DNA from: Eremophila alpestris peregrina
Taxonomy: Eukaryota > Chordata > Aves > Passeriformes > Alaudidae
Reading direction: 5' to 3'
Length of the DNA: 64,000 nucleotides
NCBI GenBank assembly: GCA_009792885.1
Contig: WMCF01000032.1
Coordinates: 5,312,589 to 5,376,588, forward strand
The translations under genes were made by a program, and so were the position numbers. The notes beneath the pieces were generated by a model. That model saw only the letters and a list, made by a program, of their open reading frames with translations. It ran no database searches and had not been told where the DNA came from. Below, piece after piece: positions 1-12,007 of this stretch. Every line of letters begins with the position of its first letter. Position 1 is the stretch's first letter.

Positions 1-70
1 ACTCACAAGCGGCACTTTTCCCCTCCCCAGGTCGCTGTCCCTTCAGCACACAGCTCCTGGCTGTCATTAC
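1..70 (-). other. SDK1: SDK1 intron start, downstream of FN3-1
   Basis: This is the first 70 bases of the next SDK1 intron on the minus strand, starting GTAATG. I see no further coding sequence in it. The next exon, the start of FN3 domain 2, is outside the window. Confidence 0.85.
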
Positions 71-218
71 CTGCTGGTCTCAGTGCTGTACTGGCCCTTC
101 CCCACCTGGTTGACTGCACACACCCTGAACTGGTAGGTCCTGGCCGGGGTGAGGCCACTCACAGTGACACCGGTCATCTTCGGGTCAAGGTCTGACAGGT
201 GAACCTTCCAGGGAGAGT
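71..218 (-). CDS. SDK1: SDK1 exon, second half of fibronectin III domain 1
   Basis: This exon codes 48 whole residues of the C-terminal half of the first FN3 domain of Sidekick-1, a synaptic homophilic adhesion protein; FN3 domains form the long membrane-proximal stalk. The translation starts SPWKVHLSDLDPKMTGVTVS, holds the FN3 strand-F tyrosine in ARTYQFRVCAVN and ends GQYSTETS. The acceptor reads TTTCCCACAG at 219-228, and the donor AG|GTAATG lies below 71. It begins with two bases that complete an Asn codon with the single A left by the exon at 6822-6958, and it ends with AG of a split, probably Arg, codon (phase 2). Next to Ig6, the match to SDK1 rather than SDK2 is my recall of the family, not an alignment. 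The next downstream exon is outside the window. Confidence 0.93.
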
Positions 219-239
219 CTGTGGGAAATAACAGCATTG

Positions 240-266
240 AAAAAAAGAAAAGAAAAAAAAAAAAAA
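240..266. repeat. A-rich run next to the FN3-1 acceptor
   Basis: A 27-base A-rich run with two G on the plus strand becomes a T-rich run about 20-45 bases upstream of the acceptor in the SDK1 transcript. It may act as a distal polypyrimidine tract. Confidence 0.7.
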
Positions 267-517
267 TGAAAGTGCCTGTCAAAAGCCCTGCAGAAGTGAG
301 AAGACGCCTCTGACTGCTCAGAGCTCTTTGTGCCTGCTTCCCTCAGAGGAACTTTGGGAAGAAGTTTCTTTTCAGCAGAAGAAACCTTCCTGTCAGCCCA
401 CACGGTTCTGCAGATTGCACATTTGTCTACTGGAAAGTGATGCTGCACATGTCATGGCATAATAAATAAAAACTATATTCATTAACATTTTAATAAAAGA
501 GGAAACAAGCATGATAA

Positions 518-554
518 AGACAGATGGGCTGTGTATTTCACAACCCATCTGTTT
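518..554 (-). repeat. Short near-perfect hairpin in intron
   Basis: Arms 518-533 and 539-554 are inverted repeats around a 5-base loop. In the 13-base inner stem, the only non-Watson-Crick position (plus-strand C/A at 530 and 542) becomes a U.G wobble in the minus-strand transcript, so the stem is continuous in SDK1 pre-mRNA. At about 16 bp it is shorter than a microRNA precursor. It may be a chance palindrome or the core of a worn inverted-repeat element. Confidence 0.7.
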
Positions 555-744
555 GGCAGGCCATCACACCACCACACCCATGAGTGGCTCTGGTGGAAGG
601 TTTCTAATGAAATTCACAGTCAGTTTGGAATATCTTCCTGCCCAGCTTGCAGGTGTAGAAGCGTGACTCTCTCTGCCAAATCAGCCCTTTGCTGCAAGAC
701 CTGAGAAAACTTCTGCTGCTGATTCTACGTGTCTGCAATCTTGG

Positions 745-759
745 TTTTTTTTTTTTTTT
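745..759. repeat. Poly-T run
   Basis: Fifteen T in a row on the plus strand. Simple sequence. Confidence 0.9.
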
Positions 760-3700
760 CCTAGTGATAGTATTTCAGCATGGAATCTAATTGTCCTAGG
801 AACATTCCCTGGTAGAAAGAGCCCTGGCAGCACTCTAAACCCCTCACTGTCAGTTCACATTCTTGCTGCACCAAGCTCCTCTGATGCTCAAATTACAACT
901 TTTCAAAGAGGTCATAAATGAAACATGTTGAAAATTAAATATTCTGACTTCTTCTCTCCATAGCCTAGGTGTCACATACTCTCCCTGAGGTCACGACTGG
1001 GACAGTCAGGGAGAGGTGACATTTGGTCTGTGTTGCAACAGTACAGCAAAGGAATCAGCCAATTTGAAGATTTGCTCAGTTTTTAAATAATACCAGCTGT
1101 TTTCATGCTCCCTGCTCAAATTACTAACACTTCTGGAAATTGCTGAGGAGCTCGCTGTAGATTTTGGCAACGTTCTCTGTGCATGTTGCTCATCAGAAGT
1201 GCATCGTGGCTCCTGGCAGGTCACCTCAACGTCTGCCTGAAAATGAAGATGAGATGTCCCAAACGTGGAAGGCTGCTAAACTTCACACCAAGACAGAAGC
1301 CACTCATTTTGTGCTTTTCTGGCAGATTCCTTAGCGAGTTTAAGTCCTCTAGGGTCTGATGCCAGTTAGGCTATAAACAGTGCATCTTCAAATTGCTCCA
1401 AATGTATTTATTCCAGTGAGGGCCTTGCCAGAATGAGTGTTTTTTAACAGGAAAACTGACACAGCAGAATACTGGGAAAGCTGGAGAGGGACATTTGCAC
1501 AGCAGTCAAGGTCTGGCCTTGCCAATTGTTGATTTACCAACAGCCACTTGGGCTGCAAGATCTTGATGCCAATTTATCTTAGCTGAACACTGGATTCCTT
1601 TTAGAGAGCCCTCAGAGGAAGCACACCTGTGCCATCTAGGAAAGCGTTGCTTAGGAGTTTTTTGCACCCTAGTTCCTTCTGAATTTTCACAGGCTTCCCC
1701 TGAGACTTCCCAAACAGCCTTGTTACAGCCAGAGTGCACAGCAACAAATCAAGGAAAGGCATGGCTGACCTAGTGCACTGCCTGAAGGAACTTCCTTGAG
1801 GAAAATGGAAGAGCAGACACCAAGAGGGGACTGAAATACCCTTGTATGAGCTACTTGGGCAGTGGTCCGTTTCCTAGAGCATTTCATTTGTTTACTGCCA
1901 GTGTAAACACCACCTGAGAGTGCTTAACCCAAGCAGCTCAATGTAGTGAGCAGTTTGATTCAACAACAGGCCCTATTAATCTCCTCAGCACCTTGGGGCT
2001 TTGCTCTGTTTATATGCTGCATCTGTAGAATACTTTATTAATTCTTTTTCCTCTCCTGGTGGAAGATAAAAGATCTGGCAGGAAGAGAGATTAAACTGGA
2101 AACTAATATAAACGAAGCCTATTCATCTCCTGGGCACTCTGATTCAGAGAGGAGGGCGGTTCAGGGAGCATTTCCTCACTCCTGGAGCACTGGATACACT
2201 CAGTGTGCAGAGTATCTTTAAAATTTAAATGTCAACTCTTTTTTTTCGACAATCAATAAACAAAGCACTCCAAAAAAAACCCCGGATCTCCCTCTTTAGA
2301 TACACACAGCCAACCCCAGGATCGTGCAGAAGCTCTTTTCACTGTGGAGATGAGCAGTTCTGACAAGGGAAACATGCCATCAAATTTTCAGCACTGCCTC
2401 TCCTGCTCCTCCAGGGATGGCTGTCACTCACCTGTCCCAGGAAGCCTGGAGAAACTCCATGGTGACAAAAGACTTGCCAGGTCAAACTATTAAAAAAGCC
2501 TCTGTTAGACTGAACAGACTCTGCTAATCCTTCATTTAGCTTAAGCTGCCCAGAACATACTCTGCTCTTCCTCTGTAATTGCTGCTGTCTGAACAACTTC
2601 CATGTTGAGCTGTCTGTCGTCTTACAAATATTGGGCATTCTGAATTAACTCTGATTGCCTCTCCAAGTTAATTTATTGGAAATGAAGAATCTCACAGGCT
2701 GTTCTCCGGTTTACAATGTCATTTTGGGGTTTTAGAAATTACAATTTTTTTTTTTCCCTGTCATGAATTTTTAGATGTGCTGGTGATGTGTTCAATAACT
2801 CTGGCTGTGTGCCAAGAGGCATTTCTTCTCTGTTTCCCTGCCTACCCTACAATTCATGCATAAATTGCAATTTCCCCAAAAATCATTTCTAATTTGATAT
2901 TACTGATCAGATCCACGGCAGAAAGCTGATTTTTGCAGGTTTGGAACACATTTCCATCTCTTTCCTTCTCCAGGGAGTTCTGCAGAGATGGCAGCATAGG
3001 AATCTACTGTACTGCTGGAATTCACTGAATTCATCTTTCAAACCTTTGTAGCAAGATGATATTGCAAAAAATCAAAATGAAAGCTAAATGCTTCACCCTT
3101 TGTTTGGTAGGACCTATACCAGTGGCCTAAAACAAAGTATCTTTTAAAATTATGTATAAATCTGAGTCACAATCATAATGACAATGCAGTTTTACTTTGA
3201 TTTTTGCAAGCATACATCAATGAGTTCAATATTTGCCATTTGAATTTGCCAAATTCAGGATGACAATTCTGACAAGGTTTTAGTTAAGCATGTAGAGATG
3301 CTTTCCACAGGAGCTTTTATTATCTCCTCATTGGCACAACACGATGAATCTGAGTTATATCATTACCTCACACAGCACAGATATCCCAGAATACAATAAA
3401 ACAAAAATGGGCTTTTATCTTAATTGTCCTCAGCAGAATTCTATAAGTCTTAATTCATTTCTTCAGTTAAGAGACTATTCAGAATATTTTTTTGATTAAT
3501 TCCTTCAGCCTAAACCTCTTTGGAATAAAACAAGCAGATCCCCTCCTAACTCCATGAAGGCACTTCATTGGAATTCCGAGGTAAATCGCAATGGGGCTAA
3601 ACAGGTCATGAAACATCCAAAATTATATTAGTGCAAATGACAGCAATGCATGGTACTATTTATTTGAAAATCCTATTTCAAATCAAGGTTCACATTCTTG

Positions 3701-5285
3701 GCTCTGTGTGGGCAGGAATACTTAATGACTGTGTTTCCTTGGAACTGTGTTTTTCAAATTAGATTATAAATTTGCCCCCAAATGTTTAAGGCCATATGTC
3801 TCAAGTCACCCACAGACACAGTCTACTGTGAATACTTGTATTTTGACAATTATTGCATTGTGCCAAATACATTAATTTTAAAAATTAGGTGTCTAGAGTC
3901 GTTCATATTCCCAGCAATTTATGTGCACGATCTGCCACTGTTTTTTTCTCTCTAATTAAAATAAGGGTTTTGTATCTCTTTAGTGAATTGATATTAATGA
4001 AAAGGAGTTCTAATCCATGCCAGGTGGAGTGACACGCCTCCCTCTAATGCAGCTGGTAATTAAACCCCTGAAATTTATTCTTGTTATCGTGAGCCCTCTT
4101 TGGCTATTTCTCTGCACAGACACTGTTGTGTATTCATTTATGGTACGTGCTTCAAAACCTACTATGGATCCTAAAGCCTTCAGAGAGTTATCCTAAACAA
4201 AGCAGCTAAAAAAAAAGGCAACAAAACAAAGCTACATTTCAGCACCTGTAACCAAAGCACTCCAACTCCAAACATTCAAACTCCACACAAGTAAGAACAA
4301 AATCTGTGCAGCTTTGCTAAGTGGAAAATAAACCCTAATTCTGGTGTCCCTCCTTCACGTTTGAAAGTGAAGGGGGATTGGGATGGGAGGCACATTGCTG
4401 TGCTGTGACAGTGAGAGAGCTCCTGCAGGGTGTTCCCTGTCACTCCTCCTGCAGCAAAAAACCCAAGCAGAAACTGCCTTTGAAAAGCAAAGAGAGTTTC
4501 TGCACAGTCACATCAGACCGAGCTGTACCTACACAACATCAAATGCCAGCTTTGTGCACAAACAGTGCTTGGCATGGCTGGGAACAAAGAAGAGAAGGTG
4601 ATGGTTTCCAGAGGAGCGGGAGGTCTGGAGGAGCTAAATATTAACCACGCACTGCTGAGATCAAAATAACCCTGAAAAACAAACACTTCAGGAAAACAGA
4701 AACCAAAACAAGCAAGTGACAGAGTGCAGACATTACAGTCAGTGTTCCAAACCAAAATCACTGCTGACATTGCTGTATTGCTCTGTATATATGGAACAAA
4801 AGAGCACAGTGCAATATCCAAGGGCTCAGATTGTTCCCTGTTCTGTGTCTGTGGGCAATCATTTACACACTGCACATAAAAGCAAAGTAAATAAAGACAA
4901 AAATTTAAAGGACAGCAAGACCTGGGATATATCTGGGAGTTAAGATGCTCATTTCACAACAAACCTGGCCTGTGTTTGGCTTTTGCAGCTTTGAGCCGTG
5001 GCAGGACACAGACCTGTGCTTTGGGACAATGAGACCCTCTCAGTGGCAGATTGCAGTGGCATCAGCCAAAATTATTTGATCTATCCCAGAATGAGCAGTG
5101 GTTCACAGGACCCTGTGGTGTTCTCAGGGACTGTGTGCATGCTTTCCAAAGAACTGCTGTTGATTTTGGCTGAGCCTTCCACAAATTTCAGTGAATTAAT
5201 TCTAAAATGATGGCACATCTACCCCATTGTACACAACTGCAAAGCATCCTTGGTGGAAAGGACTTGAAGACCTTCCAAACTCCTC

Positions 5286-5356
5286 CATGACATAAGAAAG
5301 ATGATGGAATGAGATGCTCTCTAAGGTCCCTTCCAACTGAACCAATTCCATGATGC
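5286..5356 (+). mobile_element. CR1 LINE 3' end fragment
   Basis: The string at 5325-5344, CTAAGGTCCCTTCCAACTGA, followed by ATTCCATGATG matches the 3' end of avian CR1 (AAGGTCCCTTCCAACC then ATTCTATGAT). It lies in the plus sense, opposite to SDK1, and only the extreme 3' end is clear. The 5' limit is approximate. Confidence 0.65.
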
Positions 5357-6821
5357 TCCTGGCACTGAATGAGCTGCCTGTTCTTTCAGGGACTTGTCCC
5401 ACTGCAGGACCCAGGCACATGTTCTGCCACCTCTGTGCTGCCTCTGTGTAAATACAGCTCCAGGACCTTTTCATCATGTTCCCAGACTGGGACTTCACCA
5501 GCTTGTCATCAACAAAGACACTGGGAAACAAGGAGCAGAAAGGTAACATCCTTGGGCAAAAGACCAGGGAAGGGAAAGAAGAAAAAAGGGAGTTACTGGC
5601 CTGTAGTTATGGGAGGGAAGGAGAGGAGAGTGAAAATTAAAAAGGAAGGTAGTGATAAAAAGGTAGAGGAGGAGTATGAGTGCAGGATCATGGATTTTCT
5701 TACTCATTTGTTACAAAAAGATCAGGAGTCTTTGCTTGAAAAGAACTATTTTAAGGACAGCAGTCCCAGCCATGACTTTGGATTTCTGCTAGGGTTAGAA
5801 ACCTGCACTTTGCTTAACAGTTGTCAAGATCATTGGTTCTGGGACCTCCACATCTGAGAAGTTATGCACTCCAGCCTGCAAAGCAAAAGATTTGGATGTG
5901 ATCTGAAGCTCAAACTTCCCCTCGAGCTCTCTGTGTGGCAAAACAAACTGCTGCTCTCCAGATAATCAGAAATCAGAACTGTTTCACATTCAGTTATGCA
6001 GTGACTAATTTCCACATGTCACAAAAAGTGATGCTCTTAATTTTTTCATCAAGAATCAATTGTTCAGCTTGGATTTCCAGCTCCTAGGGTGATAGAGATT
6101 AGAAAGTATTGCCAAGGTGACCGATTTCCATATAACCTCATCTTTCCATCAGCTCCTAAAGAGGCATTAGCAGTGTCCCTGAATAACCTTGCAGACTGAG
6201 AGCCACAGAGGACCTGGTGTACAGCATAATAAAACTGGGAAGTGGCAATTCCCAGTGCCCAGCTTTGTAACCCAGGAATTCAGGGATTTGGATTGCACTT
6301 GAGCATCCTCAACCACCTACCTAAAGGAAGGGTGTAAAATGATAATCTGGAGAAAGCAGAGGAAATATATGAGCCCACAGAGAGGTAAGACAGCAGCTCC
6401 ACTTGACATCCAAGTTTGTTCCTTTGATAGACCATCAGTTCCTTAAATTATCACCCTCTCTGCAACTTTTAGGTGAAATTGGGGCTCTGAATGCACCAAG
6501 AAATTAATGAAACTGGAGAAAAAGACAGCCATGGGAAGGAACAAACTGACTACAGCTGTTTTACTGAGGAACAAGCTGCTGTGCCTCCAGTCTGGCTGGC
6601 AACACCAGAGGTGGAACTAAGCCCTTCCTGTAAAACAACCCCTCCACCTCAGCCTTCCTTGTCATTCCACTCTTTCAGCGTGCAAACACCTGAGTGCAAA
6701 ACCCCTTTGTGCAGGTTGGCTCTCCTTCAGCAAACTGCAGCAGTTTCCCCAGCAGCTCTGGGGAGAGGCGAGTCTGGAGGGATAATTAAAACACCACGAG
6801 GCTGAGAAGGATGTGACTCAC

Positions 6822-6958
6822 TGTTCTCAGAGAGCTCCACCACGTAGTAGAGCACGGGGCTGTTGCCGTCGAAGGGGCGCACCCAGGAGAGCACCACGCT
6901 GCGGCTGTAGGAGGAGTTCAGGGTGGCCACCAGGTTCTGAGGGGAGTGGGGCAGCTCA
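6822..6958 (-). CDS. SDK1: SDK1 exon, first half of fibronectin III domain 1
   Basis: This exon codes the first 45 whole residues of FN3 domain 1, directly after Ig6. It opens ELPHSPQNLVATLNSSYSRS, with an N-glycosylation sequon NSS, and contains the FN3 core tryptophan in VVLSWVRPFDGNSP. It ends YYVVELSEN. The linker ELPHSPQNL and the string RPFDGNSP are what I recognise as Sidekick, with the SDK1 version at the linker. The acceptor CCTCCACAG precedes 6958, and the donor is A|GTGAGT with the intron GT at 6821-6820. The leading T finishes an Ile codon begun by the exon at 14860-15036 (intron phase 2), and the trailing A begins an Asn codon (phase 1). A retained downstream intron would run into an in-frame stop past 6727. 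Confidence 0.95.
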
Positions 6959-8272
6959 CTGTGGAGGGAAAGAAAAGCATAAAACAGCACAGAAAAAAAA
7001 AAAATTAATCTGAGTTTCATTCAGCTCCAGTCTTACAGGCAGTTAAAGGCAGGCGACACCAGCCCCCATGTGATGATGGATGTAAAACCACCGGCAGCTA
7101 TTGTGCAGTTAAATAAATGAAAGACATCTCTGAATTCTTCACAATTTTATCCTATTTTTGGGGGGAAAAATTTATGCTAAAAGTCCCAAGGCTGATGCTT
7201 AGAACAGCTAATGGCCACGTCACTAAATGTGGGGGAAAAAAAGCCAATTTTCATCCTGTTTTTGACTGAGCAAGTTGGTCAATAAATTTCCTCTCTCGCT
7301 TTTTCTCCCTTCTTACAATGATGTCCTACAATGTGACAGCAGTGATACGTATAAACAGTAAAACACATGGGAGATATGATTTAACATAGAATTTTTCATA
7401 CTCAGGGAAGCAGAAGACATTGACACTATCCACACAGAGCGACTAATCAAAATTACCATATGTATTCTTAGGCTACAGAACAGCTTGATTTATTCACGGA
7501 TTCAGGCTTATCCTGTCATGGGTAGAATCCTTCCTCCCTATAATAAGGATTTTTTTGGAAGCACCCAACCAGAAAATGTCGTGAAAATGCCTGCAGAAAC
7601 CCCATGGAAATACAACATAAAACATTTCAAAAACAAAAATAAAACAGCAGCTCAATTAAAATGTGTAATCTCTACACATAAAGGAAATTTGTGGAAAAAC
7701 GTTCCATTTGTACCCATTGGCTACAAGTGGGAGCTGCATGGTGAAGTGAGAACACTAAATTCTGCTGCAACCCTTAAATGCTGATGTGTTTTAAGAGATA
7801 AAAGCCCTTCAGCATTACACTTAAGAATGATTTTTGCTCCTTATCATCCTGGTTCCTACGGAGAACGTGGATTTTGGAGTGAAGGAAAAGCAAGGAGGGC
7901 CAGTTTCAACCCATTCAATCTGCCCTCCTCCCCAGGAAGGCTGAGGGTGACCCTTCCACAGCTCAGACCAGAGCAGAAAGCCATGAGGGCACTCAAATGC
8001 TTGAATTAAAAACGCAGTAATTCCTGCTTGTGATGTACTTTGCCACCCAAAGCTCAGAGTTATTTAAAAACCGCAACTCCTCAGCCACTCACAAAAGTAA
8101 ATACAGGCTCTGGCTCCAAGCCAGAACAATAAATATGTCCTGGATTTCTGTTTCTACTGGAAGATTGAGGAACATATGGAGAGCCAGACAATAGTTTTAT
8201 TATTTTTCTGTTAAAGCCGTGAATGCTTTTGTTTACTCGTTCCTGATGGATACACACTGTGGAGTTAGCACC

Positions 8273-8284
8273 AAAAAAAAAAAA
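8273..8284. repeat. Poly-A run
   Basis: Twelve A in a row on the plus strand. Simple sequence. Confidence 0.85.
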
Positions 8285-11200
8285 GAATAAAATATTGCTG
8301 GAAGAGCCAAAGAGTGGCAAGAAAAACACACAGCTAATGAGGCACCAGAAGCAGAAGGCACTTCCCTGCCCACCTCTCTCCAGGCAAGAGGGGTTGATAT
8401 TTCCTAAGGCTAAACCTGAGACTCAAAGCCTTGTCTCATCTCATTTGACTTTAAACGTAGAACCAAATTAGCAGCACAGTGACCCCGGGCTCTTTCTGTA
8501 GTAAACATGGAATGACACCTCAGGGTGTGATTCAGATCTCAACTTCATTAAATCGCTTGCTTGAGATGCCTTGATGGTGAGGAGTTTAAAGTTGAGTGTT
8601 CTCACTCCTCTCTGGTCGTGCACTGACAGCTCAGACATGGCCAGTCTGGGGCTAAAACAAACATCAGGCACAGCAAGGAGCACGTGTGGGCCCAAAGGGA
8701 GGAGATTTTGAACAGAGCACCGCGAAATTTTGGATAAACACGTTTAGGGAAGAAGGGGACCTGGAAACAAAGCAGGAGAGCAGCAGACCTGGGAGACTGA
8801 GTGTGGCTGTCACTGGAAAGTGTGGGGGTGTAAGATATGGCCATTTACCCAGGGACTACAGGAGTGTGCTGCTTAATTTTGAATGAAACATTAAATTATA
8901 ATAAACATTAAACCTCCACCACAATTTATCATTATGTCCTAAGCAAGCTGGTTGGAAAAGTTTTTGTGATTAAGCTGGCAAAGGTAATTACTGAAGGGAA
9001 GAGTTGAAACGTCTTGTTGCTACATGGCTCACACAAGTCCCAGTCCCCACTTCATTTATCACCAGTCCCTGTGGGGACGAGCTCAGAGAGGGGCTGTGGC
9101 TCCAGCTCCTCCTGGAAGGAGTGGGAGGAAGGGCTGAGGGGGAGCTCACAGCAGAGATTATCCCCATGTATCTGCTTTTCTGGGCAGCAAATGAACACTC
9201 CTGGATTTTCAAGGTGTGCATTTACTACTCTTGATGTCCCATACATCAGAAGGGCTCAATTAACAGCTCACTTGAAGACAGATTACACAATTAAGAAAGA
9301 CTTAAAGCTCAGTCTCTTTTTCCAAGTGCACAAGACTCAGAAGATTTTGAAGAGAGGACATCCCCTTTTCCCTATTTTTTAAATGCACAGACTGGGTTAA
9401 AACCTGGGGTTTTGTTTGCCTAGGATTTGGGTTTGGTAGATGATTCTCTCAGACTGACAAGGACAATCAGCAGCAGCACGAGGGAATTGGGCACTTTCTG
9501 TTCAGACAGAGATTGAGTAGCGTGAGCTGCTGCCTCCATCCAGGACACCCTACCCACAAATATCACAAATACTGGGTTTGTCTTCACCCAAACGTGTCCA
9601 TGCTGAACAGCAACAGATGGTGCTCACAGATTTAAACCCCTCGAGGCAGACAGAACAAGTGCCTGAGAATCACACCTGGACTGAAATAAATATTTAAAGG
9701 TACAAAGACATTTCAGCACAGGAGGGTACCTCTCCCATTGTAGTAAGCAAAAGCAGAGATTAATAAGTAGTAATTTCTACTTTAGCATGCACTTACACTT
9801 TGTCTCCTTCTCATTTGCTACCACATACCCTGGCAGGGATGATAAATGAGACCTGTACCACCATCATGAATATTCACATTCCCCAAAGACATCATTGCTT
9901 CTGTTTTTCCTTTAAGAGGATTACTTTTCCATGCTTCCAACACCCAAGAAATTATTGTAGGGAATTCTAATTTCAACCCTTTCTCAGGGTGAGGAGGACC
10001 TCAGACTAGAACTGGTCAGCACCAAGAAAGTGGGTGAGGTTTAGGACAGTAACACCCAGAGCACTGAGCAGACCTTGACCAGACACACAAAGTGTAATTC
10101 CATCATTATCCTTCTTTTGGTCACTGAAGCCCCAAGAAATACATGGAAGTTTTTCAGTACAGAGTATCTTAAAACCTCATTTTTCTAATGCTGAAGAGTT
10201 GCACGGAGGCAACTTTTCCATAACTTATTTTATGTGATAGCAAAATATGTCCATGGACACTTTAAAATCTGTAATTGATAGATAAGCCCAGGGTTAATGG
10301 CATTGCCACCGAGGTGACCTGAGGGAACTCTGACAAAGCAATTAAAATAGTGCATTTGCAAGGGAAGAACATGAAGTCATTGTGACAATCTGGGAGAGAA
10401 ATATTAGCCAGTTGCAGATGATACATGCTCAAAACAGAAACCCTAATGTTTTGAGTCAGCTCATCACTGCCAGAGGGCAGCTGAAAAATTCACTCAGCAA
10501 ACACACGGAGTGTTTTTATAAAATTAGCTAAAAGCAGACTATTTGCTGAGAAAAATAAACCAGACAGGGTTTGGGGAGACTTCTGAGAAAAATGGTCCAA
10601 CAGCAGGTAATAAGAGACTGTGACTGAAGAGGGGATTACTAAAAAGGCTCAGGAGATGAAACAAGTTTTCCTGTCAGTCTGTGAAAAGCCCTGCTCCTGT
10701 TCCATAAACGACTCCCTCAGTCAGGTGCAGCAGGCAGGGTCTGCCCAGGAGCAGGTGGTTCATCTGCCAGGGCTGATAACAGCACAGGGCACAGGCAGGG
10801 AGGGAATGCAGCACTCAGCCCTCATGGCTCTGCTCCTAAAAGTTAATAATGGTTTGAATTCACAAACGTGGCAACTGTTGCTCAGGACTTTGCGGTTTCT
10901 CTTGCAGAAGAATCCTCTCCAATTTAAACATGCAGGAAGAATTGGTGCGAGGCAGCCCCGAGTTTTGAGGCTCTTTGTCTCTCACAGGTCTGCACCAAGG
11001 GGAATTTTTGGAATTAAAGGGTTGCTGAGTGCCAGAGTACACAGATTTATTTCCCATTTCAATCTGCTCAGATCCGGAGATGACTTGGCAAAGGGGTTTG
11101 AATTTTATGCTTTCTTTTTGCTGCAAACACCTCCATTGCTGCTGTACCTTCAATGACAAACAGACACAATGGCATTTATTTCCAAATGCAGTTCTGGGAG

Positions 11201-11987
11201 ATATTTCTCCTTTGAGTATCAAGTGCACTCAGACTCAGCAGTGAACCTTGATTCTTGGATGACATCTCAATAGAGAGCTTGGAAAAATAAATAGAAGCCT
11301 TCTTTTCAGTGAGGAAGGAATAATATATTTTCAAGTTTGACATTCCTTCTGCTTTCTCTCCCCGGATAAAGGAGAAGAGATGGGCTATTGGAACCAAGAG
11401 ATGTGGGATCTGTATCAAGTTACATTTGTAATGGGACATCATTTTTATCTCTTATCCTGCATTGGTCGTATCGATTTTAATTTTAGCAATAATTTTTAAG
11501 GGATATATTGGGAAGAAATTGGAAGAAGTGACAATTATAAATACTCCAGTAAAAAGGGTATCCAAATTCATTGATAGATGGCTGACAAAAGCAATACTGT
11601 GCATTCCTGGCAACCCACTGGGGTTTATTCTAAGTGGTTAGCTCCCCTCTCCTGCTTTTGAAGAAGACAGAACAATAATAGCTCTTTCTCTGATGAAAGG
11701 GAACTGAAAGAAGATGAACTCTCTGCCAGGAATAAATTGCCTATTTTTGCATTACATTGTCCTTCCCATATTTTTGCATAGAAGAAAAGAGTCTAAAAGA
11801 TTTTACTATATGTTGTGACATAACAGAGGCTTGTACAGGGCTTTGCTTTTCCAACAATGCAGCATTACCATACTTTGCAGTCACATTCATACAACAAAGA
11901 GATCCTCCAGCACGGGCTGCAGACAGGTTGATACTGAGCAGTGGGTATCATCAGGCACAGACAGTGGTAATTCTGCATATTTTATGC

Positions 11988-12007
11988 ATCCTGAGAATCC
12001 TCAGGAT
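11988..12007. repeat. Perfect 8-bp inverted repeat, 4-base loop
   Basis: ATCCTGAG at 11988-11995 is the exact reverse complement of CTCAGGAT at 12000-12007, with AATC between them. It is small enough to be chance, and no terminator role is expected in an intron. Confidence 0.6.

Larger units (their letters stand above)
219..6821 (-). other. SDK1: SDK1 intron inside FN3 domain 1 (6.6 kb, phase 1)
   Basis: This intron splits FN3 domain 1. It holds an A-rich run next to the acceptor (240-266), a poly-T run (745-759), a hairpin at 518-554, an AT-rich motif-dense island at about 3590-4100 and a CR1 3' end at about 5286-5356. Open frames such as 5369-5857 (+) have no recognisable domain and read antisense to the gene. 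I see no second gene. Confidence 0.85.

Noticed and set aside
1..30. A donor-like GTGAGT on the minus strand at the very start of the window
   Set aside because: The 64 bases between it and the FN3-1 donor give no Sidekick FN3 translation and no acceptor. It is a chance splice-like word.
5369..5857. 162-codon plus-strand open frame, Lys-rich in the middle
   Set aside because: No recognisable domain, begins beside a CR1 tail, and is antisense to the intron. The Lys-rich part is low-complexity A-rich DNA.
10620..11228. Overlapping open frames of 178 (+) and 122 (-) codons
   Set aside because: Open on both strands with no domain, no splice context consistent with SDK1 phases and ordinary intron composition.
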